From assembly GCF_902497875.1 (NCBI RefSeq), contig NZ_CABVHY010000009.1, positions 62,001-126,000 of the forward strand: a DNA stretch of 64,000 nt, read 5' to 3'. The translations under genes and the position numbers were made by a program. Shown in pieces: positions 36,244 through 45,895 of this stretch. Below the pieces are notes generated by a model. It was given only the letters and a program-made list of their open reading frames with translations. It ran no database searches and had not been told where the DNA came from. How positions within the stretch are numbered: position 1 is the first letter of the stretch; every line of letters starts with the position of its first letter. This DNA is from Pseudomonas fluorescens (GTDB taxonomy: Bacteria > Pseudomonadota > Gammaproteobacteria > Pseudomonadales > Pseudomonadaceae).

Positions 36244-36741
36244 ATGATCGCAGGTATTTCTTCGCGCACACCCCAGCAAGCCCTCGCCGCTTTGCTCGAT
36301 CGTTATGCACCGAATCGTCTGCTGTTGATCGGTGCCAGCGACTTCCCGGCACTCGCAGCCTTCAAGCTGGCGCATCCGGACTCCTGTGTGGCGCAAGCCG
36401 CACCCGGCCCTCTGCCGGCAGAACTGGCGGCACGCCGCTTCGACCTGGCACTGGTGGTCGACTGCCTCGAACATTTGCCCAAGCGCGAGGGTCTGAACCT
36501 GTTAGGCGGGATTCGTAATCTGAATGCCAGCCGTATTGCCGTGCTGGCGGATCTTTCGGCCTGTGGCTGGCAGGAGACCGATTTTTTCTCCCTGGCGCTG
36601 CAAGCCAGCGAACGCTTCCAGCGTGACGAGCAGGAGCTGACCCTGTTTACCTACGATCTGCTTGACTACAAACAAGTGCCCGACTGGTTGAATGCCCGGT
36701 TCTGGGCCAACCCGGAAAACTTCGGCAAGTATTGGTGGTAA
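36244..36741 (+). CDS. DUF6231 family protein, methyltransferase-like fold
   Basis: A 165-residue cytoplasmic protein. It starts [20 protein letters not shown] and contains [15 protein letters not shown] and [20 protein letters not shown], which read like strands 1 and 4 of a class I methyltransferase, with DCLEHL in the place of the usual post-motif. A true SAM-binding GxGxG is missing. The tail ends in [13 protein letters not shown]. The family is found in Pseudomonas beside the YchJ gene, as here (stop and next start five bases apart), but has no established role. Confidence 0.75.
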   Translation: MIAGISSRTPQQALAALLDRYAPNRLLLIGASDFPALAAFKLAHPDSCVAQAAPGPLPAELAARRFDLALVVDCLEHLPKREGLNLLGGIRNLNASRIAVLADLSACGWQETDFFSLALQASERFQRDEQELTLFTYDLLDYKQVPDWLNARFWANPENFGKYWW

Positions 36742-36745
36742 TGCG

Positions 36746-37222
36746 ATGAGTACCTCGATCTGTCCCTGCGGCAGCGGCAACCTGCTCGATGTCTGCTGCG
36801 GCCACTACCATGCGGGCCACCCGGCGCCGTGCGCCGAGTCCTTGATGCGCTCGCGCTACAGCGCTTATGTGCTGGGCCTGGTGGACTATCTGGTGGCGAC
36901 CACCCTGCCCGCACAGCAGGCTGCCCTGGATCGTCAATCAATCAGTGAGTGGAGTGCCCAAAGCACCTGGCTGGGCCTGGAAGTGGAAAGCTCCGAGGTA
37001 TTCGGCGGCCAACCCGAACATGCGTTCGTGACGTTTACCGCCCGTTGGCATGATGGCGGTGGTGAACACAGTCACCGCGAACGCTCGTCGTTCGTGCAGA
37101 ACTGTGGCCATTGGTACTTCATCGATCCCACGGTGCAACTCAAGGCCGGACGCAACGACGCCTGCCCTTGCGCCAGCGGTCAGAAATTCAAGAAGTGCTG
37201 CTCGAGCTATTTCGCCAGCTGA
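36746..37222 (+). CDS. YchJ-family protein with two SEC-C motifs
   Basis: A 158-residue protein with a SEC-C zinc motif at each end: [16 protein letters not shown] at residues 6-21 and [13 protein letters not shown] near residues 140-152. Between them is the YchJ core ([51 protein letters not shown]), an NTF2-like fold. SEC-C motifs bind zinc and occur at the SecA C-terminus, where they contact SecB and ribosomes, so a role near the ribosome has been proposed for the group. The ATG at 36746 is preferred over a longer frame. Downstream genes share the strand. Confidence 0.88.
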   Translation: MSTSICPCGSGNLLDVCCGHYHAGHPAPCAESLMRSRYSAYVLGLVDYLVATTLPAQQAALDRQSISEWSAQSTWLGLEVESSEVFGGQPEHAFVTFTARWHDGGGEHSHRERSSFVQNCGHWYFIDPTVQLKAGRNDACPCASGQKFKKCCSSYFAS

Positions 37223-37290
37223 GCGTCAACCCAGGCCAGGCCAACACCTGAACACCCGGTTGCTAGACTGGGTATCAAGGAGGTAATGGC

Positions 37291-37779
37291 ATGGTCTCCG
37301 ATTTTCGAGCATTCAGGACAATCAGCCTGCTCCTGCTGCTGTCATTGGGCGGTTGCGCGTCCTGGTTTATGGACAATGACTGGATCGATCCGCAAGTGCA
37401 TCTGGTCAAGGTTGAAGTGGTCCGGGCCAAACTCCTGGAGCAGAAGTTTCGCCTGTATTTTCGCGTCGACAACCCCAACGACAGCGACCTGACGGTGCGC
37501 GGACTGGAATACCGGATTCACCTGGGGCAAATGCTGCTGACCGAAGGCGAGTACGAAAAGTGGTTCACCGTGAAGCCGAAAAGCAGCGGCTATTTCCAGG
37601 TGCCGATCCGCACCAATCTCTGGCCGAAGGTGCGTGAAGTGGTGAAATTGCTGCGAAAACCGCAGCAACCCATCCCTTATCGACTTGAAGGTGAACTGGA
37701 AACCGGATTATTCATCGCCTATTACGTGCACCTGAAGCGCATTGGCGAGATAATTCCCGCCGATTTTACTCCGGAGTGA
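37291..37779 (+). CDS. LEA type 2 (WHy domain) lipoprotein
   Basis: A 162-residue lipoprotein with lipobox LGGC (Cys22) after [14 protein letters not shown]. The mature part is one LEA14/WHy domain, with [20 protein letters not shown] and [20 protein letters not shown], in which the NPN turn is the family mark. The end is [13 protein letters not shown]. WHy-domain lipoproteins are often linked to desiccation or stress tolerance, but this one is not characterised. Its stop overlaps the region just before the next ATG, and the two genes are co-transcribed. Confidence 0.85.
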   Translation: MVSDFRAFRTISLLLLLSLGGCASWFMDNDWIDPQVHLVKVEVVRAKLLEQKFRLYFRVDNPNDSDLTVRGLEYRIHLGQMLLTEGEYEKWFTVKPKSSGYFQVPIRTNLWPKVREVVKLLRKPQQPIPYRLEGELETGLFIAYYVHLKRIGEIIPADFTPE

Positions 37780-37784
37780 CCTCA

Positions 37785-38006
37785 ATGACCCAAGAACCTC
37801 ATGTCCATGGCCCTGACTGCAACCACGATCATGACCAGCACCAGCACCAGCACCAGCACCATGATCACGACCATGGCCATGTTCACGGCCCCGACTGCGG
37901 TCACGCTCACCAGGAGCCCGTGCGCAATGCGTTGAAAGACGTCGGCCGCAACGATCCTTGCCCGTGCGGCAGCAGCAAGAAGTTCAAGAAGTGCCACGGC
38001 GCTTGA
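37785..38006 (+). CDS. Histidine-rich SEC-C motif protein
   Basis: A 73-residue protein in two parts. Residues 5-42 are a histidine/aspartate-rich metal sink ([17 protein letters not shown], then [17 protein letters not shown]), with two GPDC-type repeats. Residues 55-72 are a SEC-C zinc motif ([17 protein letters not shown]). GGAGTGACC lies just before the ATG at 37785. This could be a small zinc or nickel reserve. It is probably co-transcribed with the WHy lipoprotein gene, and it is the second SEC-C gene within 1.3 kb. Confidence 0.82.
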   Translation: MTQEPHVHGPDCNHDHDQHQHQHQHHDHDHGHVHGPDCGHAHQEPVRNALKDVGRNDPCPCGSSKKFKKCHGA

Positions 38007-38092
38007 TGCAGTAACGTCCAACAAGCCTCCCCAGCTGGGCTCCAGTGTTCTCGGACACTAACCTCGCTGATGCATCGCCTGTTTAATTGCCA

Positions 38093-38175
38093 TCGCGAGC
38101 AAGCTCGCTCCCACATTTTATCTGTGCCGACTATCGATTATCTGATCGGCGCAAATCCAATGTGGGAGCGGCGGT
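38093..38175. repeat. Partly decayed REPIN, family B
   Basis: Left arm GCGAGCAAGCTCGCTCCCAC at about 38095-38114. The right arm begins GTGGGAGCGG at 38162 and then diverges into an unrelated GC-rich tail to about 38200. The two arms are 47 bases apart. It lies between convergent genes. Confidence 0.8.
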
Positions 38176-38248
38176 GCGGCGATCCGACTTGCTCCGGGCG
38201 GCGTTCCGACGATGCAGGCGCCAAGGTGCGACTGCTTTCCCTCAAATT

Positions 38249-38806
38249 TCAGCCTTCCTTCAGAATCTGCGCGGTATCAACCACCGTCGCATACTCCCCA
38301 TTCAGATTCCCCAACGACATCGCATGCACGGCTTCGGCTGTATGCGCATTGCCAAAATAGTCTGCCTTGTCGAAGGTGTAGCAGGCGTCTTCCACTACCC
38401 AGGTTTGAAAGCCCAGATTGCCCGCCGTGCGCGCGGTGGACTCGACCGAGTTATGGGTCGCCACGCCGACGATGATCAATTGCTCGATCCCCGCCTCTCT
38501 CAAGCCGACCTCCAGCGTCGTTGCGCAAAACGCATCCGGCACCTGTTTCTGGATCACCTGCTCGCCCGGCAATGGCACAAATCGCTGCTGAAACTCGACA
38601 CCCGACTGCCGCGGCCAGAACACCGAGTCCGGTAAGCGGGACATATGCTGCACATGAATTACCGGCCGCGCCGTGTCACGCCAATGGCCCAGCAACTCGG
38701 CTATCCGGTCCTCGGCGTGAGGATTGTTGCGCCGTCCGAGCTTCGGGTGATGAATGCCTTTTTGTTGATCGATCAGAATCAGCGCCGCGTTTGCCTTGAG
38801 CTCCAT
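38249..38806 (-). CDS. Isochorismatase-fold hydrolase with Ser in place of the catalytic Cys
   Basis: A 185-residue protein of the cysteine hydrolase (isochorismatase/nicotinamidase) superfamily. Asp13 (LILIDQQKG) and Lys87 (VIQKQVPDAF) of the catalytic triad are present, but the third residue, normally Cys in a GxxTxxCV motif, is Ser120 (VGVATHNSVESTAR). Related members with Gly at this position (EntB, PhzD) act as isochorismatases without a thiol. So a standard amidase mechanism is doubtful. Start at 38806, chosen by family length and GGAG upstream; the frame continues 40 codons further back without homology. Convergent with the SEC-C gene, across a decayed REPIN, and divergent from the GST gene. 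Confidence 0.83.
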   Translation of the reverse strand: MELKANAALILIDQQKGIHHPKLGRRNNPHAEDRIAELLGHWRDTARPVIHVQHMSRLPDSVFWPRQSGVEFQQRFVPLPGEQVIQKQVPDAFCATTLEVGLREAGIEQLIIVGVATHNSVESTARTAGNLGFQTWVVEDACYTFDKADYFGNAHTAEAVHAMSLGNLNGEYATVVDTAQILKEG

Positions 38807-38951
38807 GCCGAATTTACTCCTGCGGTGAGATTGAATTTTCCGCACTTCAACATCACCTATTCCTACTGGCAAGCCATCGAAAGCAAACAGGACGACCTGA
38901 TGCCAGAGTTTGCTGTCCGTAGCCAAAGACGCATCTCACCTGGAGAACTCC

Positions 38952-39596
38952 ATGATCGACCTGTATTACTGGACCACCCCCAATGGCCACAAAATCTCCC
39001 TGTTCCTGGAAGAAGCCGGCCTGCCGTACAAAGTGCACGGGGTAAATATCAGCAACGGCGACCAGTTCAAGCCTGAATTCCTGAAGATTTCTCCGAACAA
39101 CAGAATCCCGGCCATTGTCGACCAGGAGCCGGTGGATAGTGGCGAGCCGTTGGCGTTGTTCGAATCCGGGGCAATTCTTTTGTACCTCGCGGAAAAAACC
39201 GGGAAGTTCCTGCCCAAGGACCTGCGCGGTCGCCAGCAAACCCTGCAATGGCTGTTCTGGCAAATGGGAGGCCTGGGGCCTATGGCCGGGCAGAATCATC
39301 ACTTCAGCCAATTCGCCCCGGAGAAAATCCCCTACGCGATGAAGCGCTACATCGATGAAACCGCACGATTGTATGGCGTCCTCGACAAGCAACTGGCCGA
39401 CCGTGACTTTGTCGCCGGGGCCCAATACAGCATCGCCGACATGGCGATCTACCCCTGGATCGTCTCACACAAGTGGCAAAGCCAGAACCTGGAGGACTTC
39501 CCCAACCTGCAACGCTGGTTCAATCACATCCTGGATCGCCCGGCGACTGTAAGGGCCTATGCCCTGGCAGCGAAAATCAATCCGCCTAAATCCTGA
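38952..39596 (+). CDS. Glutathione S-transferase, YfcG/Ure2p-like
   Basis: A 214-residue GST. The N-terminal thioredoxin-like domain starts MIDLYYWTTPNGHKISLFLE; TPNG with the following lysine and serine is the active-site start of the YfcG/Nu-class group, which shows disulfide reductase activity rather than ordinary transferase activity. The GSH site continues with NNRIPAIVDQEP and ESGAILLYLAEKTG. The C-terminal helical domain contains FWQMGGLGPMAGQNHHF, typical of this class. GGAGAAC precedes the ATG at 38952. The same gene is next to quiP in P. aeruginosa as far as I recall. Confidence 0.9.
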   Translation: MIDLYYWTTPNGHKISLFLEEAGLPYKVHGVNISNGDQFKPEFLKISPNNRIPAIVDQEPVDSGEPLALFESGAILLYLAEKTGKFLPKDLRGRQQTLQWLFWQMGGLGPMAGQNHHFSQFAPEKIPYAMKRYIDETARLYGVLDKQLADRDFVAGAQYSIADMAIYPWIVSHKWQSQNLEDFPNLQRWFNHILDRPATVRAYALAAKINPPKS

Positions 39597-39619
39597 GTTT
39601 TTCGGCGGCCTTGAGATCA

Positions 39620-39682
39620 TTCGCGGGCAAGCCCGCTCCCACAAAAACATCGCAAACCTGTGGGAGCGGGCTTGCCCGCGAA
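39620..39682. repeat. REPIN, family B
   Basis: TTCGCGGGCAAGCCCGCTCC with CAC at 39620-39642 and its complement at 39660-39682. Identical arm sequence to the pair at 33978. Located between the GST gene and quiP, which run in the same direction. Confidence 0.92.
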
Positions 39683-39791
39683 AGCGCTTTAATTGACAAA
39701 GACGAAATAACCCTCGCATCCCGCTTGCGCGGCAACCTCCTGCTCACTAACGTAGCGCCTTTATCAGCACTACCCCCGCAGGAGCCTTGCC

Positions 39792-42242
39792 ATGGCCTCG
39801 CCAGCCTTCACACATTTTCTTCCCCGGTTCGGCGTTGCCGCTGCAGTGGCCGGTGCTCTGGGCCTGACCGGTTGTCAGACCTGGGACACACAAGACACCG
39901 TGCCCCCCACTTCCGGCGTGCAACCGCTCAAAGGGCTGGCACAGAACGTATCGGTGCGGCGCAATGCCATGGGCATGCCGCTGATCGAGAGCAACACGTT
40001 CCACGATGCGCTCTTTACCTTGGGTTACGTGCACGCCAGTGATCGCATCACCCAGATGCTCACCATGCGCCTGCTGGCTCAGGGACGTCTGGCCGAGATG
40101 TCCGGCGCTGATGTACTGGAAGCCGACCGGTTGATGCGGGCGGTCAATCTGAAGAAAAACGCCAGTGAGCTGTATACCGCCGCTTCGCCCCGCCTCAAGC
40201 GCTTCTTCGAGGTCTATGCGCGTGGCGTCAACGCCTACCTGTTCCGCTACCGCGACAAGCTGCCGCCGGACCTCGCCGCCACTGGCTACAAGCCCGAATA
40301 CTGGAAACCGGAAGATTCGGCGCTGATCTTTTGCCTGCTCAACTTCAGCCAATCGACAAACTTGCAGGAAGAAATCGCCTCGCTGGTACTGGCGCAAAAC
40401 GTCGGCACCGACAAACTTGCCTGGCTGACTCCGTCCTACCCGGATGAAGCGCTGCCGTTCGCCGAAGCGGAAAAACTCAAGGGTCTTAACCTCAGCGGAC
40501 AAATCCCGGGCCTGGCTGACCTTGGCAAGGTCACCGAGCAACTTTCCGGGCTGAATCTGCTGAGCGTCGCGGCGTCGAACAACTGGGCCGTTGCACCGCA
40601 GCGCAGTCGCAGCGGTAAAAGCCTGCTGGCCAGCGACAGCCATCTGCCGATTGCCGTGCCGTCGTTATGGAACTACGTGCAACTGCGCGCGCCGAAATAC
40701 CAGGCTGCCGGTGTCTCGGTCGCCGGGATCCCGGCCATCGTCGCCGGTTTCAACGGCAAGGTGGCGTGGAGCATGAGCATGGTCATGGGCGACAACCAGG
40801 ATCTGTTCCTCGAAAAACTCAAACGCCAGGGCAACGCGCTCTATTACGAAGTCGACGGCAAATGGCAGCCGGCTATCGTTCGTAACGAAACCTACTTTGT
40901 CAAAGGCCAGCGGCCGATTCGCGAAGTGGTGTACGAAACCCGCCACGGCCCGCTGCTCAACAGCGCGCTGGGCACCACACTAAGCAGTGGTTACGGACTG
41001 GCGCTGCAAACGCCGAACCTCAAGGACGACAAGAGCCTGGATGCTTTCTTCGACCTGTCCCGTGCGCAAAACGTCGAAAAGGCTTCCGACGCCAGCCGCG
41101 AGATCCGCGCCATCGCCTTGAACATGGTGTTCGCCGACGCAAACAATATCGGCTGGCAAGTCACCGGTCGCTTCCCCAACCGTCGTGAAGGTGAAGGACT
41201 GCTGCCATCCCCGGGCTGGGAAGGTCGCTACGATTGGGACGGTTACGCCGACCCGATGCTGCACCCCTATGATCAGGATCCGGCCCAGGGTTGGCTCGGC
41301 ACCGCCAACCAGCGGATCATCCCCCACGGCTACGGCATGCAGTTGTCCAACTCCTGGTACTACCCGGAGCGCGGTGAGCGCATCGCTGAACTGGCCGGTG
41401 CCGGCAAACACGACACTCGCAGCATGATCGCCATGCAGTACGACCAGACCACCACCTTCGCCGCCAAGCTGAAGAAAATGTTCGAAACCCCGGGTATGTC
41501 CCAGCCGCTCAAGCAGGCCATCGAGGCCCTGCCTGAAGCCGAACGAGGCAAGGCCCGCGAAGCCTACAGCCGCTTGATGGCGTTCGACGGCAAACTCAAC
41601 CCGACTTCGGCAGACGCCGCCATCTATGAGCTGTTCCTGCAGGAAAGCGCCCGGCAGATCTTCCTCGACGAACTGGGCCCGGAATCCAGCCCGGCCTGGA
41701 AAGCCTTCGTCGCCAACGGCAACCTGTCCTACTCGGCTCAGGCCGACCACCTGCTCGGCCGCGAAGACAGTCCGTTCTGGGACGACAGCCGCACGCCAAG
41801 CAAGGAAGATAAACCAACGATCCTTGCGCGCAGCCTGGCCGCGGCGATGACTGCCGGTAACAGTCAGATGGGTGCCGATCACCGCGCCTGGCAGTGGGGC
41901 AAACTGCACCGCTACGAGTGGAAAAACGCCGGTGGCCAGCCCGTGCGCGGTCCACAGCCCGCGGGCGGCGATCACACCACGCTGAATACCGCCGCGTACG
42001 CATGGGGCGAGAGTTTCGACACCACATTGATCCCGGCCATGCGTTTTATCGTCGACTTCGGCCAAGCCGAACCGATGATGGGCCTCAACAGCACCGGCCA
42101 ATCCGGTAACCCGGCCAGCCCGCATTACCTCAACAGTATCGATCCCTGGCTCAAGGGCCAATACATGAGCTTCCCGATGCAGCCGCAGAACTTCGACAAG
42201 GTCTATGGCAAGTCGCGATTGACCTTGGTGCCTGGAAAGTAA
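39792..42242 (+). CDS. quiP: Acyl-homoserine lactone acylase QuiP, penicillin acylase family
   Basis: An 816-residue Ntn-hydrolase precursor exported to the envelope. Maturation splits it before Ser262 ([14 protein letters not shown]), the nucleophile that cleaves the acyl chain from long-chain acyl-homoserine lactones, the quorum-sensing signals. The alpha chain has [20 protein letters not shown], the usual start of the family, and the beta chain contains the conserved HGPLLNS and the asparagine of the AANQ-type motif (GTANQRI). P. aeruginosa QuiP has the same neighbour and similar length. The signal region ends in LTGC (Cys28), which reads as a lipobox. The enzyme could regulate signalling or recycle signals as carbon. 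Confidence 0.87.
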   Translation: MASPAFTHFLPRFGVAAAVAGALGLTGCQTWDTQDTVPPTSGVQPLKGLAQNVSVRRNAMGMPLIESNTFHDALFTLGYVHASDRITQMLTMRLLAQGRLAEMSGADVLEADRLMRAVNLKKNASELYTAASPRLKRFFEVYARGVNAYLFRYRDKLPPDLAATGYKPEYWKPEDSALIFCLLNFSQSTNLQEEIASLVLAQNVGTDKLAWLTPSYPDEALPFAEAEKLKGLNLSGQIPGLADLGKVTEQLSGLNLLSVAASNNWAVAPQRSRSGKSLLASDSHLPIAVPSLWNYVQLRAPKYQAAGVSVAGIPAIVAGFNGKVAWSMSMVMGDNQDLFLEKLKRQGNALYYEVDGKWQPAIVRNETYFVKGQRPIREVVYETRHGPLLNSALGTTLSSGYGLALQTPNLKDDKSLDAFFDLSRAQNVEKASDASREIRAIALNMVFADANNIGWQVTGRFPNRREGEGLLPSPGWEGRYDWDGYADPMLHPYDQDPAQGWLGTANQRIIPHGYGMQLSNSWYYPERGERIAELAGAGKHDTRSMIAMQYDQTTTFAAKLKKMFETPGMSQPLKQAIEALPEAERGKAREAYSRLMAFDGKLNPTSADAAIYELFLQESARQIFLDELGPESSPAWKAFVANGNLSYSAQADHLLGREDSPFWDDSRTPSKEDKPTILARSLAAAMTAGNSQMGADHRAWQWGKLHRYEWKNAGGQPVRGPQPAGGDHTTLNTAAYAWGESFDTTLIPAMRFIVDFGQAEPMMGLNSTGQSGNPASPHYLNSIDPWLKGQYMSFPMQPQNFDKVYGKSRLTLVPGK

Positions 42243-42247
42243 ATCCC

Positions 42248-42283
42248 GATGATCGTTCCCACGCAAAGTGTGGGAGCGATCAT
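42248..42283. repeat. Hairpin repeat, family D
   Basis: GATGATCGTTCCCAC and GTGGGAGCGATCAT pair with few mismatches around GCAAA, directly after the quiP stop. A fourth palindromic family typical of Pseudomonas intergenic repeats; it may also serve as the quiP 3' end. The following 195 bases up to the binding-protein gene hold only its leader region. Confidence 0.65.
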
Positions 42284-42478
42284 ACGCTCCCGCCTGGTGC
42301 AGTCATTTGCGTCTGTCCGTTTTCGGGCACGCCATGACAATACCTCTGGAGAAAACAACCTTTTAAAACACTTGTTCGGGACTATGGTTCGGAAATTGCT
42401 ACCTTCTATGGGTCTTACGCTTTCCAGTAACAATAATTCTGCGCCACAAGCGCTCATATTGGTTTTTAGGATTGAATA

Positions 42479-43261
42479 ATGAAAAAAGCATTGCTGACCC
42501 TTTCTGCACTGGCGTTGTGCATGGCAGCCGGTTCCGCGCTGGCCAAGGAATATAAAGAGCTGCGTTTTGGTGTTGACCCTTCCTACGCGCCGTTCGAGTC
42601 CAAAGCGGCGGACGGTAGCCTGGTGGGGTTCGATATCGATCTGGGCAATGCGATCTGCGCCGAACTGAAGGTCAAGTGCAAATGGGTCGAAAGCGATTTC
42701 GACGGCATGATCCCGGGCCTCAAAGCCAATAAATTCGACGGTGTGATCTCCTCCATGACCGTGACTCCGGCCCGTGAGAAAGTCATCGACTTCTCCAATG
42801 AGCTGTTCTCCGGCCCTACCTCCTATGTTTTCAAAAAGGGTTCCGGCCTGAGCACGGACCTTGCCTCGCTCAAAGGCAAAACCGTCGGTTACGAGCAGGG
42901 CACCATTCAGGAAGCCTACGCCAAAGCCGTACTGGACAAGGCGGGGGTGAAAACCCAGGCCTATCAGAATCAGGACCAAGTGTACTCCGACCTGACTTCC
43001 GGGCGTCTCGATGCCTCGATCCAGGACATGTTGCAAGCCGAACTGGGTTTCCTGAAGTCGCCAAAAGGTGCTGACTACGAAGTGAGCAAGCCGGTCGAAA
43101 GCGAACTGCTGCCATCCAAAACTGCTATCGGTATCTCGAAAGGTAACAAAGATCTCAAGGCACTACTCGATAAAGGTATCAAAGCGTTACACGATGATGG
43201 CACCTACGCCACCATTCAGAAGAAACACTTTGGCGATCTGAATCTTTACAGCGGGAAATAA
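42479..43261 (+). CDS. Polar amino acid ABC transporter, periplasmic binding protein
   Basis: A 260-residue solute-binding protein of the lysine/arginine/ornithine type. Signal peptide: ALLTLSALALCMAAGSALA, cut before KEY. The mature part has LRFGVDPSYAPFESKAADGS, the GFDIDLGNAICAELKVKC segment and DGMIPGLKANKFDGVISSMT, all typical of the HisJ/ArgT family. A cysteine pair (IC..KC) matches the HisJ disulfide. The ligand is probably a basic or modified amino acid. First gene of a five-gene operon with two permeases, an M14 hydrolase and an ATPase; a hairpin at 43270 separates it from the rest. Confidence 0.93.
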   Translation: MKKALLTLSALALCMAAGSALAKEYKELRFGVDPSYAPFESKAADGSLVGFDIDLGNAICAELKVKCKWVESDFDGMIPGLKANKFDGVISSMTVTPAREKVIDFSNELFSGPTSYVFKKGSGLSTDLASLKGKTVGYEQGTIQEAYAKAVLDKAGVKTQAYQNQDQVYSDLTSGRLDASIQDMLQAELGFLKSPKGADYEVSKPVESELLPSKTAIGISKGNKDLKALLDKGIKALHDDGTYATIQKKHFGDLNLYSGK

Positions 43262-43269
43262 TCCCTTGG

Positions 43270-43297
43270 CGCCCACCGAAAACGGTGGGCGTTTTTT
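43270..43297 (+). terminator. Terminator/attenuator after the binding-protein gene
   Basis: Stem GCCCACCG, loop AAAA, stem CGGTGGGC, then GTTTTTTC. It lies 9 bases after the stop and 22 bases before the next gene, so it should lower downstream expression while keeping the binding protein high. Confidence 0.85.
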
Positions 43298-43318
43298 CGA
43301 TTGTCAAAGGCACGACCC

Positions 43319-44047
43319 ATGTTCGAAGACTTGTTACAAACCTTGGGGCTCTCCGCCCTCAGCCTGCAGGGCTTCGGCCCGCTGCTGATGGAAGGCACCT
43401 GGATGACCATCCAATTATCGGTGTTGTCGCTACTGGTGAGCGTTCTGCTCGGCCTGATCGGCGCCAGTGCCAAGCTTTCCCCCATCAAGCTGTTGCGAGT
43501 TCCGGCCCAGCTCTACACCACGTTGATTCGTGGGGTGCCGGATCTGGTGCTGATGCTGCTGATTTTCTACAGCCTGCAAACCTGGCTGACCACCTTTACC
43601 GACTTCATGGAATGGGAATACATCGAGATCAACCCATTCAGCGCCGGGGTGATTACCCTGGGCTTCATTTATGGTGCGTATTTCACCGAGACCTTCCGCG
43701 GCGCGATTCTCGCCGTGCCTCGCGGCCAGGTCGAAGCCGCCACCGCCTATGGCCTCAAACGCGGTCAGCGTTTTCGTCTGGTAGTGTTTCCGCAGATGAT
43801 GCGCTTTGCCCTGCCGGGCATCGGCAATAACTGGATGGTGATGCTCAAGGCCACGGCGCTGGTGTCGATCATCGGTCTGGCCGACCTGGTCAAGGCGGCT
43901 CAGGATGCCGGTAAAAGCACTTATCAACTGTTCTACTTTCTGGTACTGGCGGCCCTGATCTACTTGCTGATCACCAGCGCCTCGAACGTTGTCCTGCGCT
44001 GGCTCGCACGCCGTTACGCGGCTGGTTCCCGGGAGGCCGTACGATGA
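43319..44047 (+). CDS. Amino acid ABC transporter permease (HisQ-like)
   Basis: A 242-residue inner membrane permease of the HisMQ family with five helices. It begins FEDLLQTLGLSALSLQGFGP, then LLMEGTWMTIQLSVLSLLVS. The conserved coupling loop is RGQVEAATAYGLKRGQRFRL (the EAA motif), and LIRGVPDLVLMLLIFY is the family's second membrane motif. The ATG at 43319 is preceded by AAAGG. Pairs with the next gene; the two overlap by four bases. Confidence 0.93.
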   Translation: MFEDLLQTLGLSALSLQGFGPLLMEGTWMTIQLSVLSLLVSVLLGLIGASAKLSPIKLLRVPAQLYTTLIRGVPDLVLMLLIFYSLQTWLTTFTDFMEWEYIEINPFSAGVITLGFIYGAYFTETFRGAILAVPRGQVEAATAYGLKRGQRFRLVVFPQMMRFALPGIGNNWMVMLKATALVSIIGLADLVKAAQDAGKSTYQLFYFLVLAALIYLLITSASNVVLRWLARRYAAGSREAVR

Positions 44048-44754
44048 TCGAACTTCTGCAGGAGTACTGGAGACCCTTCCTCTATAGCGACGGCTACCAC
44101 ATCACCGGCCTGGCCATGACGATGTGGCTGCTCAGCGCCTCGATCTTCATCGGTTTCCTGGTGTCGATCCCGTTGTCCATCGCCCGGGTTTCACCCAAAC
44201 CCTACATCCGCTGGCCGGTGGAGTTCTACACCTACCTGTTCCGCGGTACCCCGCTCTATATTCAGTTGCTGATCTGCTACACCGGGATCTACAGCCTGGC
44301 CGCCGTGCGCTCGCAGCCGGTGCTCGATGCGTTTTTTCGCGACGCGATGAACTGCACCATCCTCGCCTTCGCCCTGAACACCTGCGCCTACACCACGGAG
44401 ATTTTTGCCGGGGCGATCCGCAGCATGCACCATGGTGAAGTCGAAGCGGCAAAAGCCTATGGCCTGACCGGCTGGAAGTTGTATGCCTATGTGATCATGC
44501 CTTCGGCGCTGCGCCGTTCGTTACCGAACTACAGCAACGAAGTGATTCTGATGCTGCATTCGACCACCGTGGCCTTCACCGCGACCATCCCGGATGTACT
44601 GAAAGTCGCCCGCGACGCCAACTCGGCGACCTTTTTGACCTTCCAATCGTTCGGCATAGCCGCGCTGATCTACCTGACCGTCACCTTTGCGCTGGTCGGT
44701 TTGTTCCGCCTCGCCGAACGCCGATGGCTGGCTTTCCTCGGGCCGACCCACTAG
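44044..44754 (+). CDS. Amino acid ABC transporter permease (HisM-like)
   Basis: A 236-residue permease. It shows the YLFRGTPLYIQLLICYTGIY segment and the EAA-type loop HGEVEAAKAYGLTGWKLYAY, as in HisM. It overlaps the HisQ-like gene (ATGA). The two form the heterodimeric channel of the transporter. The M14 hydrolase gene follows after nine bases. Confidence 0.93.
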   Translation: MIELLQEYWRPFLYSDGYHITGLAMTMWLLSASIFIGFLVSIPLSIARVSPKPYIRWPVEFYTYLFRGTPLYIQLLICYTGIYSLAAVRSQPVLDAFFRDAMNCTILAFALNTCAYTTEIFAGAIRSMHHGEVEAAKAYGLTGWKLYAYVIMPSALRRSLPNYSNEVILMLHSTTVAFTATIPDVLKVARDANSATFLTFQSFGIAALIYLTVTFALVGLFRLAERRWLAFLGPTH

Positions 44755-44763
44755 GACCTTCAC

Positions 44764-45882
44764 ATGCGCCACCAGATTCATGACCTGCTTGCCCCGCTGC
44801 CGGGGACTGCACGACAGATTCACAGTTTCCATTTCGGTCCGCAGCAGGCCGAACGCAAGATCTACATCCAGTCATCCCTGCATGCTGACGAACTGCCCGG
44901 CATGCTGGTGGCCTGGCACCTCAAGCTGCGGTTGGCCGAGCTGCAAGCTCAAGGCCGCCTGCGCAGTGAAATCGTACTAGTGCCGGTGGCCAACCCGGTC
45001 GGCCTGGAACAGGTGCTGATGGACCTGCCGCTGGGCCGCTACGAGCTGGAAAGCGGGCAAAACTTCAATCGCTGGTTCGTCGACCTCAGTGAAGAGGTCG
45101 GTAACGAGATCGAAGGCCAGCTCAAGGATGACCCTAAACATAATCTCCAACTGATCCGCAGCTGTTTGCGCAAGGCTTTGGCCCGGCAAACAGCCAGCAC
45201 CCAACTGCAATCCCAGCGCCTGACCCTGCAACGACTGGCCTGCGACGCGGACATGGTGCTGGACCTGCATTGCGATTTCGAAGCCGTCGCGCACCTGTAC
45301 ACCACCCCTGAAGCCTGGCCGCAGGTCGAGCCTTTGGCGCGCTACATCGGCGCCGAAGCCAGCCTGCTGGCGACCGATTCGGGCGGACAATCCTTCGATG
45401 AATGCTTCACCCTGCTCTGGTGGCAATTGCAACAGCGCTTTGGCGAGCATTTTGAGATTCCGCCGGGCAGTTTTTCGGTCACCGTCGAGCTGCGTGGTCA
45501 GGGTGATGTCAATCACGGGCTGGCCAGCCTGGACTGCCAGGCGATCATCGACTATCTGACACAGTACGGTGCCATCGCTGGCGAAACGGCGCCTCTGCCC
45601 GAACTGTCCTACCCGGCCACGCCGCTGGCGGGCGTCGAACCGGTGGCAACGTCCGTGGGCGGCCTGCTGGTATTTGCCGCGTTGCCAGGTGAATACCTTG
45701 AGGCCGGGCAACTGGTCGCCGAAGTCATCGATCCGATCAACGACAGCGTCACACCCGTTCATTGCAACAACGCCGGGTTGATGTACGCCCGCTCGCTGCG
45801 GCGCATGGCCACCGCCGGCATGGTGATCGCCCATGTCGCAGGCACCGAAGCCTATCGCAGCGGCTACCTACTTTCGCCTTGA
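44764..45882 (+). CDS. M14-family succinylglutamate desuccinylase/aspartoacylase-like hydrolase
   Basis: A 372-residue zinc hydrolase. The zinc-binding HxxE is His40/Glu43 in SSLHADELPGM, a further zinc histidine lies in VLDLHCDFEA, and the general base glutamate is in SFSVTVELRGQG, matching AstE and aspartoacylase. A C-terminal barrel-like domain (about 285-372) follows. Members cut N-acyl amino acids or shorten side chains. Here it lies between the permease genes and the ATPase of a polar amino acid ABC system, so it probably processes the imported compound, e.g. an N-acylated amino acid. It has no signal peptide, so it should act in the cytoplasm. Confidence 0.88.
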   Translation: MRHQIHDLLAPLPGTARQIHSFHFGPQQAERKIYIQSSLHADELPGMLVAWHLKLRLAELQAQGRLRSEIVLVPVANPVGLEQVLMDLPLGRYELESGQNFNRWFVDLSEEVGNEIEGQLKDDPKHNLQLIRSCLRKALARQTASTQLQSQRLTLQRLACDADMVLDLHCDFEAVAHLYTTPEAWPQVEPLARYIGAEASLLATDSGGQSFDECFTLLWWQLQQRFGEHFEIPPGSFSVTVELRGQGDVNHGLASLDCQAIIDYLTQYGAIAGETAPLPELSYPATPLAGVEPVATSVGGLLVFAALPGEYLEAGQLVAEVIDPINDSVTPVHCNNAGLMYARSLRRMATAGMVIAHVAGTEAYRSGYLLSP

Positions 45883-45895
45883 GGATGCATGCCCC

